NCBI GenBank assembly: GCA_963924555.1
Contig: OZ004584.1
Location: 8,191,753-8,255,752 of the forward strand
Length of the DNA stretch: 64,000 bases
Direction: 5' to 3'
Origin: Crambe crambe
Taxonomy: Eukaryota > Porifera > Demospongiae > Poecilosclerida > Crambeidae
Shown here: positions 26,119 to 35,997 of the stretch, piece by piece
Layout: each line of letters begins with the position of its first letter
How positions within the stretch are numbered: position 1 is the stretch's first letter
Notes under the pieces: generated by a model
Told to the model about the DNA's origin: nothing
Database searches by the model: none
Seen by the model: only the letters and a program-made list of their open reading frames with translations
Program-made: the position numbers and the translations under genes

Positions 26119-28242
26119 CTAGCTCATGTCCATTGTGTCACTGTTACTGTCCTCATTCTGGACATCCTCCTCCTCCTCGTCATTGGGACAACTGTTTCCT
26201 GGCAACTTGCTCTCTCCTAACTCCTTCAAGAGCTCAACAGCATGCGACATCATTTCTTTTTCATCACAACACAGCTTAGTGTACAGCTAGAGAGAGAGAG
26301 AGAGGAAAAAGAAATGTGAGGGTCTTTCCACATAAAGACAATCCTGATCACTTACTGTCTGCATCTGCTCAAGGTAGAATCTTGCTGAGTCAGCATCTTT
26401 GGTGAGATAGTGGAGCCACCCCATCAGGTACCACACCCCCACCACCTCATCGTCCTCCTGCAATAACCCCTCAAGCACTTCACCTGCCAGCTATGAGGGG
26501 GTTAATCAACTAAATACACATGGAAACTGTTGTATGATAGTGGAAACCTCCAATGAAAGACACTCCGAAAGAGGACAAACCTCTCAACAAAGGACAATCT
26601 AGAAGTACCTTTATATATACACTCTATACAAAATAACTTCCAGAAGAGGACAACCTCTCTATAAGATGGTTCCAAGGTGTGTCCACTATTTGGAGGTCTC
26701 ACTGCATGTATTGTGTTCTCATTACATCATATTCTTCAAGCTCAAGTAGCAATTTGGCAGCAGAAACTCTCGACACATATGAAGGAAGTTTGCAAACCTG
26801 GAGAAAAGAAATGTACACATCAACATTTGGTTGATTGCCTAAGGCTAAAATCCACTCTACCTCTTTTTCTGATACTGGACCTGCTTCATTCATCTCTTCG
26901 TCTTCCCCCTCTCTCTCTACCTCCCCTTTGCCATGGTAACTGGGCAACCAGAGGGCAAGCCCCTTCATTAGTGCTTCCTTGGCCTTTTCCTGATGTTGCT
27001 GACTCAGCAAACAACTGGCCATCAACTGGTGTGCCTCGGGGTTACTAGGACACATCTCTATAGCCTTGCAGCAACACTCCCAACAACGCTCATCTGCACC
27101 AGACTCAAAACTAAGAATAGAAAGAGCATTTTAACTAAACTGATGGCCTATGTACAGTGAAAATAATGGACACATTTGGGACCCAACATTTTGTCCTTTG
27201 TAATTAGAGAGGTTGTCAATGTCTCTTTTGGAGGTTATTTTGTATAGAGTGTATATACAAAGGTACTTTTAGATTGTCCTTTGTTGAGAGGTTTGTCCTC
27301 TTTCAGAGTGTCCCTTTACTGGAGGTTCCTGTTACTGTAAATGAACTTGTTTTTCTCACCATGCATCAGTCAGGTACACTTCAGCCAGAGCACAATAGGC
27401 ACTGGATAACTCCTCCCTTCCATCGTCCCCTTCCTCGCAAGCCCCGCCTCCCACTTTCCCCATCCCATACTGTCGGGTCATGATCTCGATCCCCTTGGAG
27501 AGGTAGCCCACGGCCTCCTCCCCTCCTGCAATCTGTCCCAGGTAGAGATATTTGGTGTACCCATCCTCGGGTGATAGGGAAACTGTTCGTTGAAAGAGCT
27601 TGGAATTATTGGTCAAGGCAACGAATCACATGGATGACATAATGACAGAGATTCCCCCACAAGGAAGGTGTTCCTACTACCCTCGCTAAAGGAGACAAAT
27701 ATCAAAATTCAGGAGACAACATTAATTAGGAGGGATTTCCCCATCTTAACTCCCTAATTACATTAGTGGTCATGTGATTGGTTGGATACTTCCAGTGCTC
27801 TATCTGTTTGGCCGACCTCCAGCAGCAGTGGTGCCATGGTGTCCAGGACATGGAGGTTATTGGGGGACAACTCCAGAGCTCGTTTGCAGAACTTAACCGC
27901 CATGTCCATCTGGAAACTATCCATGTACTCCTCCACCTGGGAGGGGTGAGGAAGGGGGAAGGAGGAGGAGGGGTGGAAGGGGAGGGAGGAGGAGGAGGAG
28001 GAGGAGGGAGAGGGAGAGAGGGAAGAGGAGGACGAAATTTTAAAGGAAGGGAAGCATGAAACATTACTCCCTACTGTAGAGAGCAGTGCTTACTTTAGCC
28101 ATATAGTCCTCTACAGAGTAAGGAGCAGCTGGGGCAGTCACTGAAGACCCACATCTCACTTCTGATTTCTTCTTTGGTTTTCTCCTCTCTGCCTTCTTCT
28201 CTCTCCTCTTCTTTGCAGAAGCTACTTCTCCCCGTGCCACCA
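26119..28242 (-). CDS. TPR-repeat protein, Acl4-like ribosomal-protein chaperone
   Basis: Minus-strand exons, 5' to 3': about 28242-28094, 27936-27790, 27598-27360, 27110-26861, 26797-26726, 26490-26356 and 26286-26119 (TAG). Phases agree throughout. After a basic N-terminal stretch (EKKAERRKPKKKSEVR) the protein is built of TPR helices: AVKFCKRALELSPNNLHVLD, EDGYTKYLYLGQIAGGEEAV, CCKAIEMCPSNPEAHQLMAS, LLLELEEYDLAGEVLEGLLQ, then VWYLMGWLHYLTKD. The C-terminus is acidic (NDEEEEDVQNEDSNSD). Order and motifs resemble the fungal Rpl4 assembly chaperone Acl4 and its relatives, which guard new ribosomal protein uL4 until nuclear assembly. The first coding exon, beyond the CA microsatellite, was not resolved; every usable acceptor near 28242 needs a phase-1 donor. 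The gene is divergent from CIR1. The family call is fairly good; function is inferred. Confidence 0.75.
26537..26704 (-). mobile_element. MITE-like repeat, family 1 (in Acl4 intron)
   Basis: About 170 bp with inverted ends of the type AGTGGAAACCTCC...GGAGGTCTCACT. Internal stretches GGACAAACCTCTCAACAAAG and TATACACTCTATACAAAATA are shared with the other copies. It has no coding capacity. Confidence 0.75.
27153..27339 (+). mobile_element. MITE-like repeat, family 1 (in Acl4 intron), most complete copy
   Basis: About 187 bp. It starts TACAGTGAAAATAATGGACA and ends CTGGAGGTTCCTGTTACTGTA, so its ends are inverted repeats. The internal order is TTTGGGACCCAAC, TTGTCCTTTG, GTATAGAGTGTATATACAAA, GTTGAGAGGTTTGTCC. 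Confidence 0.8.
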
Positions 28243-28262
28243 CTACTCAACGAGAACGACCA

Positions 28263-28460
<198 letters not shown>

Positions 28461-28605
28461 CATACTACCAAGAAAAATACCTGATCCTTTCTTCTTCCTT
28501 CCCATACTTCAGCCACGTGGTCACTTTGACCACGCCCCTATGTTTACCGACGAAAATTTGGCATTGGCTTAACTGGTAGAACTTGTGAATAAATAATTGT
28601 CCATA

Positions 28606-30541
28606 ATGGCTCATAGTTTCGAGAATTTCATGGGGAATAAAACCTTCCACCCTGGAAGCTGGACAAACCAGAAAAAGGTGAGGGATTGCCCAAGGCCATC
28701 TTTGGGAAGTTTTCATCCACTCCACCCCCCCCCCCCCCCCCCCCCCCCCCGTGTAGATGTGGGAGGCAGAACAGAGGCAGAAACAGGAGGAGAAGAAGCA
28801 AGAGGCCCTTAGACTCCAATACCTCAAAGAACAGGAGCTCTACCAAACAAAGTAAGTACGGGCCTGCAGGCCATACCCACAATTACCACACCCCCTTGTG
28901 TACCTTTTATAAATAGAGAATTGATGGGTAAGGCTAATCCTCTTCACTTCATGTACCAACTTCCACCTGGACTCGAAAAAGGTAATGTAAAAATTGTACA
29001 AACCATCCAAGCATCCATACTTTATATAATCAATGAACTATGGACAGATAAAACAAAAGAGAAAGACGTGAATGAAGAGACAGGTGAACCACGCTTGAAG
29101 TTGAAGTCTCGTCCTGGAGATGCCGAGGGAGAAGGAGGAGGAGGAGGCAAGGGAGAAGGGAAAGAGGAGCCTTTGAAGTTCGAGTGGGAGAAGGAAGGGA
29201 GGGCTGCCCCTAGGGAGGATTATGCCAAGAACCTTCAGTTGAGGGACCAGCCATTTGGCATTGAAGTCAGAAACGTCAAATGTTTCAAGTGTGGGAAACT
29301 GGGCCATTACAATACTGATAAGATTGTAAGTATGAGTGAGTTACAGCTGGAAGTGTACAGAAACAAACAGTACTTCTGTCATGCCCACTGCAGTAATGAT
29401 ATATATTCAGTGGAGCTTCTGATAAGGGACACTCTGAAAGGGACAAACCTCTCAACAAAGGACGATCTAAAAGTACCTTTTTGTACATACGCTGCCTCTC
29501 TACAAAGGACAAGGGATGGGTCCCAAGTGTGTGCATTATTCCGAGGTTCCTCTATAGGCAGTCCTCAAATCTCTTATCCCCAGGGACACTTTATTCTCTT
29601 TTTTCTAGTGTCCACTCTATGGACAGGCCAAGCCCAACCAGGCCCCGCCCACAAGCACCACCCCCCTCTCCTTCAAAGACCTAGACACAATGGAGGATGG
29701 TCTCATCTTCAGACAGTGTGTGAAGGACAAAGTGGTGGACCCCAGTGCAGCCAATCAGCAGATCCTGGCCTCTGATGAAGACGAGGGGGAAACAGAGTAT
29801 GGGAAACTTCTCTCTGGCTTCAGCAAGAAGGAACGGAAGAAGATTCTCAGGAAATTGGCCAAGATGGACTCTTCAGAAGGAGGAGGAGGAAGGGGAGAAA
29901 AGAGGAAGAGAAAAGAGAAACTGAAGGGAAAAAAGAGTAGAAGGAAGAAGCATTATCATCACAGTAGTAGCAGGAGTAGCAGTGAGAGTGAGACGGACAG
30001 TAGCAGTCAGGAGGAAAGGACAAAGAGGAAAAGGTCAAAGGTTAAAGCTAAATGTGACAAGCCTGACAGCAGCAGTGAGGAAGAACGGAAGAAAAGAAAG
30101 AGGTCAAAGGTGAAAGCTAAACATGATTACAGTAGCGAAAGTGAGTCTGAGAGCAGCAGTGATAAGAAAAGAAAGAGATCAAAGGTCAAAAAGCAACACA
30201 GTCCAGGCAGTGGTGAAGAGTGGAAGAGAAAGAAGAGGTTGCAGTGTGAAGTCAAAAGTGGAAGTGAGGGTGTATGGGTGGAGTCTAAGACAGTGAGGAG
30301 GATGTATGAGGGACGCAGACAGTCTCATGAATATGAAGACAAGCACAGGCTAGAACTAAAGAAGAGACATGAAAGGGACTCAATTGACAGGAAAAGAAAC
30401 ATGTACAGTGAGAGAAGGAAGGAAGAAGATCGTTCTCTTGATGGAAGGAGACGATGTGACAGTGACTTGGGTGATGGAGAAAGAGCCAAGGACAGAACTA
30501 ACAGGAGACATGAATATAAGCATCACCACAGAACTCACTGA
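28606..30541 (+). CDS. CIR1: CIR1, corepressor of the Notch effector CSL (copy A, complete)
   Basis: Exons 28606-28677, 28757-28851, 28917-28981, 29060-29325 and 29609-30541 (TGA) give 476 aa in consistent phase. The N-terminal Cir_N region is clear: [19 protein letters not shown], then [16 protein letters not shown] and [10 protein letters not shown]. Next come [38 protein letters not shown] and a CCHC-like knuckle (C-x2-C-x4-H-x6-C, split by the last intron). The C-terminal half is a Lys/Arg/Ser-rich tail typical of the family. In vertebrates CIR1 bridges RBPJ/CSL to HDAC and SAP30 repression complexes and also meets splicing factors. It is convergent with the kinase gene (161 bp between stops), and an AATAAA lies at 30626. 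Its 3' half is repeated at 34922-35836. Confidence 0.93.
28723..28750. repeat. Poly-C run before the CIR1 exon 2 acceptor
   Basis: A run of about 26 C's ends 6 bp before the exon at 28757 and forms the polypyrimidine tract of that short intron. Confidence 0.9.
29409..29558 (-). mobile_element. MITE-like repeat, family 1 (in CIR1 copy A intron)
   Basis: About 150 bp with GTGGAGCTTCTGATAAGGGA at one end, GCATTATTCCGAGGTTCCTC at the other and the shared CCTCTCAACAAAGGAC core. It is also present at the same place in duplication copy B (34720-34870), so it predates the duplication. Confidence 0.75.
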
Positions 30542-30625
30542 GTCACTTGATAATGATACCAAAACTATGTGCCATTCTTTTTAGATGAAACTAACACACC
30601 AAAACAACAACAACAACAAACCCAG

Positions 30626-30631
30626 AATAAA
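30626..30631 (+). terminator. AATAAA poly(A) signal of CIR1 copy A
   Basis: Canonical hexamer 85 bp after the CIR1 stop, in the 161-bp gap before the convergent kinase gene. It is conserved at 35921 in copy B. Confidence 0.6.
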
Positions 30632-30702
30632 TAATTATTGCTACAAGTTACTAAGTAAAGAAAACTATTATAATTAGATCAAAGTCATGATTGCTTCTTA
30701 GC

Positions 30703-32784
30703 TCAGTTTCTGAGTTGGTCGATTCTCTCCAGGACTTGCCTCATTGCAGGTCTGTCTTGGTGGGTGTGGCTAGTACAGTCTCGTGCCAATGGGAACATGT
30801 CTGGAGTAGCATGGTGCACATCTCTCAGCATGGAGGGGAACTGGAGTCTGTCAGGAGGGAAGCGACACAGAGCCACCTCACACACCAGCACACCAAAGCT
30901 GTACACGTCTATCTTTGCTGTCTGTTGGCTCCGGTCTTCCGTGCTCACCTCAGGGGCAGAGTACACAGCTGCTCCCTCGAAGGGGGTGGTGGCAAGGTGA
31001 CTCAGGTTGGCTGATCCAAAGTCAGAAAGCTTGGCCTTCCACTGAGCCTCTGATCTTACCCCCTCCAAGAGGACGTTGGCACTGCTGACATCTCTGTGGA
31101 TGATGGGGGTATGATGGGAGTGGAGGTAGGTGAGGGCTGATGCCACGTTCCTCAAGATGGGCACTTTACTTCTCTCCTCCAACACACCATCTTGGTAGGC
31201 AGAACGTAAGGATCTGTCCAGTAGCTCAGTGACAATCAAAGGCCCCGCCCCTTCTGTGGTTAAGACGGCTCCAATCAGGAGGAGGAGGTTGGGATGGCGG
31301 ACCTGAGCCATGATGCTGATCTCACGTCTCACCCTCCCCTCGTTCTGTGGGGAGAGGATTTCTCGATGGAGACACTTCACTGCCACTTTCTCACCTCGGA
31401 ATGTGCCTTGGGCCACGTAGCCCCACCCACCAGTTCCCAATAGGGTCTGTGAGATGTGGACGTCTTCACGAGGGAGTTCCCACAGATCAAGCAATTGAGG
31501 GGGCACTGTCTCTCCCCTACATAAGGCAATTACTCCTTCAATACGACCTGCAAGTTCCTGTCGTTGGACCTGCTCCTCTCTGAACTGACGTTGGTACTGT
31601 TCTGACTCATTCCTCACGCGCTGCAACTCAACCACATGACGTTCTCTCTGTCCTCTCAGCTGATCTTCAAATCTAGTCACAGTTTGTTGCAGCTCTTCAT
31701 CCTTCCTCCTAATCTCTTGGTCCTTCCTCCTCACCTCCCCCTGCAGTCTGTTCACCTGTTCTCTTTCTTGCCTCAGCTGCTGCTGGAGGTGGTGAGTTTC
31801 TTGTGTCTTCTCTCTCAGTTCTCTCTCCAGTTGTAAGATATGATCTTGCAACTCACCACTTGATGTTGCACTAACAGAAGGTGGTTGCTCCATCTCAGCC
31901 AAAGACAGAAAAAGACCACATCCATCATCACAAGTGAACTTTTTAGACATATAATAAGTTCCATCACTGTCCCCATGTCCACGGTACTGCTGGTCCTAAT
32001 GTTGTTAATATCAAGACAAATGTTGTGAGGGAAACTAACAGGAGCACATCATGGTTATGTAGGAATGAGAGTTTCTGGAAATCAGATTGTCCTATTCAGA
32101 CTTATAAATAGATATTTTGTAAGGTGGGGTAATTACGAGGGTGGGGCAATTCCGACACTGTAAAAAAAATAGTGACATTCCAGTCAGCCTAGTCAGAGAA
32201 ACAAAGATGATCAAAAATGATGGAATAGCCCCGCCTTACTTTATGCATATAATGTGCTTTTCTTACGTATGTGCAGGCAAGTATGGGGGAGGTACTGGTA
32301 GACCTAGGGAGAAGGGAGGGATGCTTAGTACTAGCTAGTTCATACATACTGTGATCTCCACTCCAAATCTATGATAATCAAATAGATCAGTCCCACACCA
32401 CCTAATGATGGCAGTTGTGTACTGGTGCTGCTGTCCACCACCAGAGGAGCCACGCCCACTCCCATCAGGTAGTCTTGCCAAAACAGTGTCCCCCACCTTG
32501 AGACCACACCCCCACTTCAGCTTCCCTGGAGTGCTGTAGACTGTGTAGCGGTCAGCAACAGAGACAATGCCATTCAGAACCACACACTCTTCCTTACTCA
32601 ATGCAGCCACCTCATCAGCACTACAACGTAGAGGAGGAGGAGGAAGACGAAGATTAGTACTAGTATGGATATGGTCACGGTAGGAACCATCATTTAGCGA
32701 TTTTAATAGACATCCACGAGAATAGTAGTAACCGTTATCTCTCAACAATATGTAAGAATGAGGTCCACTAAGATTACCTGCCAT
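30703..32784 (-). CDS. CAP-Gly / coiled-coil / TKL-type protein kinase (copy A)
   Basis: Two exons, 32784-32350 and 31995-30703, joined in phase 0, give 575 aa. Residues about 100-175 form a CAP-Gly-like domain split by the intron: LKVGDTVLARLPDG, FGVEIT, then QYRGHGDSDGTYY and KKFTCDDGCGLF. It is closest in style to CYLD CAP-Gly domains. The GKNDG signature reads GDSDG here. Residues about 190-300 are a Glu/Arg/Gln-rich coiled coil. The kinase domain (about 325-575) has GTGGWGYV, VAVK (K about 352), IIHRDVSSANVLL, DFG (about 470), a short activation segment, YSAPE, DVYSFGVL and QDRPAM, so all catalytic residues are present. The fold looks TKL/RIPK-like. A CAP-Gly joined to a kinase is not an architecture I know. 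Substrate is unknown; tubulin or EEF/Y tails, or CYLD-type partners, are possible ligands of the CAP-Gly part. Confidence 0.85.
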
Positions 32785-32901
32785 TTCAACAAGCCACACC
32801 CACAAAACAAAAGACCCTTTACCAAACAAGGTACACAAAAAGAGGCCATGCAACAATGTGTGCAGAACAGTAATTAGCATGTGTGATAGTCATGTGACAG
32901 G

Positions 32902-34078
32902 TCACAAGTCCACATAAGCTGGGTCGTTCTTCCTCCCATTGGTGTACACTGAATGCAGTGATGTCCCAGCAACTTTCTCTGCAAGATGGTTGTAAGCCGT
33001 ATTGGCCAAACTGACCCCACCCCTTCCACCTCCATAACCACACCTACTTGACGAACTAGCAGGTGAATAGGAAAGATCTGATGCACTTCCAATGGCTGAA
33101 TCTCTGTTGGTGTGTCTTGTATTCCTCCTTCCAGCTGAACCTGTGCCAGCGACGTCTTCCGGGACTTATTGGTCTCCTTGAAACTCCGCCCCTTCTTCAT
33201 ATTGTTGAGCGTCATCTTGTGGGTGCTACCTGGGGACATTCAAGAGCTGCCAATAAAGAAAGAAATTCCCCCACAAAATTACAACTCAAAGGAACAGAAG
33301 CGTTAGCCAAAACTAAAACTAAAAATAACACACCAAATAAAGGCATTGTTACTACTACTCCTCGATAATATTTAATCAATCTTGTATGATACCTATCGTA
33401 TAAAAAAGTTACTATTATAAATAAAGCAGAACTTGTTAAACCATGGGCCAACATTAAAAATACAGCCGCTACTAACCCTTGACTTGTATGACTAAAAAGA
33501 CCTAAAGTCACTAAACCCATATGTGCTACCGAAGAATAAGCAATTATACGTTTTAAATCAATCTGCCTACACGTCGTTAAACTCCTAAGGAACCGTCAAT
33601 GTAGCATGGAGCCGAGTGTCGGGAAGGGTCCAAGCCATTCATGGCCACTCTTGAATCAAACTCGGAGTCCAACCTTTTGCAACTTCCAGACATTTGATCC
33701 AACGTCCTCCTAGTATGTTCAGGGGTGTTTTGGGATGGGGGGAGGGGCTACGGGAGAAACTGGGGGCAGGGTGTTTCGCCTACTGAAGTCGGAGAGACTA
33801 ATGGCAGGTAGGGAAGGTCGACTACAAGCAAACTTGTTCAAGTCACTCAGGGAAAGAGCACCTCCGGATGTAGACAGACTCATAAGACCTGATTGTAGTA
33901 TCCGATCTCGACCGAGGGCAGCCGAAACATCGTATTTTTTCAAAGGGGATAGTCATGACTGCAGTGCCGTTGGATGCCGAGATGACGTTCACTTAGAGAG
34001 GTGTGGTCACTTTGAGGATTGCTTCAGAAAGGACGGCACTTGGTTGGTCAGAAACAGTCACATGGAAGGAGGTGCCAT
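32902..34078 (-). pseudogene. DOK copy A, broken duplicate of DOK exon 3
   Basis: Matches the last exon of the intact DOK gene (38255-39381). Upstream PH-domain exons are absent because the duplication ended in intron 2. About 240 bp of the PTB region is missing at 33923, at a GCAG microhomology. A 10-bp gap near 33110 shifts the frame, and a nad4 fragment replaces 5 bp at 33237-33587. The acceptor-like CTAG at 34079 is retained. A normal adaptor cannot be made. Confidence 0.9.
33237..33587 (-). pseudogene. nad4: NUMT: nuclear insert of mitochondrial nad4 fragment
   Basis: On the minus strand, about 115 codons read straight through as NADH dehydrogenase subunit 4: QIDLKRIIAYSSVAHMGLVT, LFSHTSQGLVAAVFLMLAHG, HTRLIKYYRG, SVPLSCNFVGEFLSLLAAL. 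It is a proton-pumping antiporter-like core of complex I, encoded in mtDNA. Both edges are sharp against copy B: flanks TGGGGA and AGGAACC are shared, with 351 bp here in place of 5 bp there. There is no mitochondrial promoter or full gene, so it is a dead insert. The still open frame suggests a young insertion. The base composition (AT-rich with long poly-A stretches) differs from the host exon. Confidence 0.93.
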
Positions 34079-34205
34079 CTAAATGGAATAATAGAGAAGA
34101 GAAAGTTATTACATACAGACTACAGTACAATAATGGTAGGTACAGTTTAGCCTCCTATTTTTCGCAGGCCTGCATGGGTACGAGGCTAGGGCTAGGGCAC
34201 AGTTA

Positions 34206-34284
34206 CTCAGGGGCGGATCCAGGAATATTTAGAAGGGGGGGTCAGTTGTATAGTGTTAGGCATATCCACACGGATAAGCGGGTA
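34206..34284. other. Junction filler between the two duplication copies
   Basis: About 80 bp that belongs to neither copy. It contains GGGGCGGATCCAGGA and a G run. A related GGCTGGATCCAGGATTTT occurs at 42967, so a mobile-element fragment may mark the breakpoint. Confidence 0.5.
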
Positions 34285-34285
34285 C

Positions 34286-34519
34286 CTCTTTTTCTGATAC
34301 TGGACTTTGCTTCATTCATCTCTTTGTCTTCCCCCTCTCCATTGTAACTGGGCAATCAGAGGGCAAGCCCCTTCATTAGTGCTTCCTTGGCCTTTTCTTG
34401 ATGTTGCTGACTCAGCAAACAACTGGCCATCAACTGGTGTGCCTCGGGGGTTGCTAGGACATATCTCTATAGCCTTGCTGCAACACTCCCAACAACGCTC
34501 ATCCGCACCAGACTCAAAA
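34286..34519 (-). pseudogene. Acl4-like exon remnant in copy B
   Basis: Matches the Acl4 exon at 26861-27110 but is about 16 bp shorter and isolated, with no neighbouring Acl4 exons. It is left over at the edge of the duplication. Confidence 0.85.
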
Positions 34520-34558
34520 CTGAGAGAAAGGAAGAATATATCATTTTAACTAAACTGG

Positions 34559-34640
34559 ATCCTCCGAATAACGGACACATTTGGGACCCAGCATTTCGTC
34601 CTTTGTAGAGAGGTTGTCAATGTCCTCGAGTGTATATACA
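34559..34640 (+). mobile_element. MITE-like repeat, family 1, truncated at the copy-B deletion
   Basis: Equivalent of the 27153-27339 element but cut after GTGTATATACAAAG, where the sequence jumps to the CIR1 intron. Confidence 0.75.
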
Positions 34641-34719
34641 AAGTGAGTGAGTTACAGCTGGAAGTTTACAGAAACAAACAGTACTTCTGTCATGCCCACT
34701 GCAGTAATGATATATATTC

Positions 34720-34870
34720 AGTGGAGCTTCTGATAAGGGACACTCTGAAAAAGGACAAACCTCTCAACAAAGGACAATCTAAAAGTACCTTTTTGTACAT
34801 ACGCTGCCTCTCTACAAAGGACAAGGGATGGGTCCCAAGTGTGTGCATTATTCCGAGGTTCCTCTATAGG
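34720..34870 (-). mobile_element. MITE-like repeat, family 1 (copy of 29409-29558)
   Basis: Same insertion site and sequence as in duplication copy A, with a few base changes. Confidence 0.8.
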
Positions 34871-34921
34871 AAGTCCTCAAATCTCTTATCCCCAGGGACA
34901 CTTTATTCTCTTTTTTTCTAG

Positions 34922-35836
34922 TGTCCACTCTATGGACAGGCCAAGCCCAACCAGGCCCCGTCCACAAGCACCACCCCCCTCTCCTTCAAAGACCTTAACA
35001 CAATGGAGGATGGTCTCATCTTCAGACAGTGTGTGAAGGACAAAGTGGTGGACCCCAGCGCAGCCAACCAGCAGATCCTGGCCTCGGATGAAGACGAGGG
35101 GGAAACAGAGTACGGGAAACTTCTCTCTGGCTTCAGCAAGAAGGAACGGAAGAAGATTCTCAGGAAACTGGCCAAGATGGACTCTTCAGAAGAAGGAGGA
35201 GGAAGGGGAGAAAAGAAGAGGAAGAGAAAAGAGAAACTGAAGGGAAAAAAGAGTAGAAGGAAGAAGCATTGTCATCACAGTAGTAGCAGGAGTAGCACTG
35301 AGAGTGAGACAGACAGTAGCAGTCAGGAGGAAAGGACAAAGAGGAAAAGGTCAAAGGTTAAAGCTAAATGTGACAAGCCTGACAGCAGCAGTGAGGAAGA
35401 ACGGAAGAAAAGAAAGAGGTCAAAGGTTAAAGCTAAACAGGAGTCTGAGAGCAGCAGTGGTAAGAAAAGAAAGAGATCAAAGGTCAAAAGGCAACCCAGT
35501 CCAGGCAGTGGTGAAGAGTGGAAGAGAAAGAAGAGGTTGAAGTGTGAAGTCAAAAGTGGAGGTGAGGGTGTATGGGTGGAGTCTAAGACAGTGAGGAGGA
35601 TGTATGAGGGACGCAGAGAGTCTCATGAATATGAAGACAAGCACAGGCTGGAACTAAAGAGACATGAAAGGGACTCTATTGACAGGAAAAGGAACATGTA
35701 CAGTGAGAGAAGGAAGGAAGATTGTTCTCTTGATGGAAGGAAACGATGTGACAGCGACTCAGGTGATGGAGAAAGAGCCAAGGACAAAACTTACAGGAGG
35801 TGTGAATATAACAAGCATCACCACAGAACTCACTGA
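34922..35836 (+). pseudogene. CIR1 copy B, 5'-truncated duplicate
   Basis: Last CIR1 exon only (305 codons including stop; 311 in copy A). It keeps its upstream CTAG acceptor and the downstream AATAAA at 35921, but the four 5' exons with the Cir_N region, the CCHC knuckle start and the promoter are lost. The frame is intact and encodes [11 protein letters not shown] followed by the same [11 protein letters not shown] and basic Ser-rich tail, with six codons lost near the AKQESES stretch. An ATG within it (35003) could start a 277-aa tail protein, but no promoter is evident. Likely a decaying fragment, possibly transcribed. Confidence 0.8.
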
Positions 35837-35997
35837 GTCACTTGATAATGATACCAAAACTATGTGCCATTCTTTTTAGATGAAACTAACACACCAAAAC
35901 AACAACAACAACAGACCCAGAATAAATAATTATTGCTACAAGTTACTAAGTAAAGAAAACTATTATAATTAGATCAAAGTCATGATTGCTTCTTAGC

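Noticed and set aside
28465-28882. Minus-strand frames of 84-120 aa opposite CIR1 exons 1-2 as the missing Acl4 first exon
   Set aside because: They run through the poly-C tract and show no Acl4 or TPR similarity. I could not fix the true first exon, so it is left open.
29690-30541. A stand-alone gene starting at the ATG 29690
   Set aside because: It is the last exon of CIR1; the acceptor at 29609 and upstream exons join it in frame.
30691-31014. Plus-strand frames over the kinase exons (also 35986-36348 and 36751-37194)
   Set aside because: Antisense shadows of the kinase coding exons; their apparent conservation only reflects the duplication.
33212-33520. A nuclear gene for a multi-pass membrane protein
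   Set aside because: The protein is mitochondrial ND4 in a fragment with sharp edges inside a DOK exon, so it is a NUMT.
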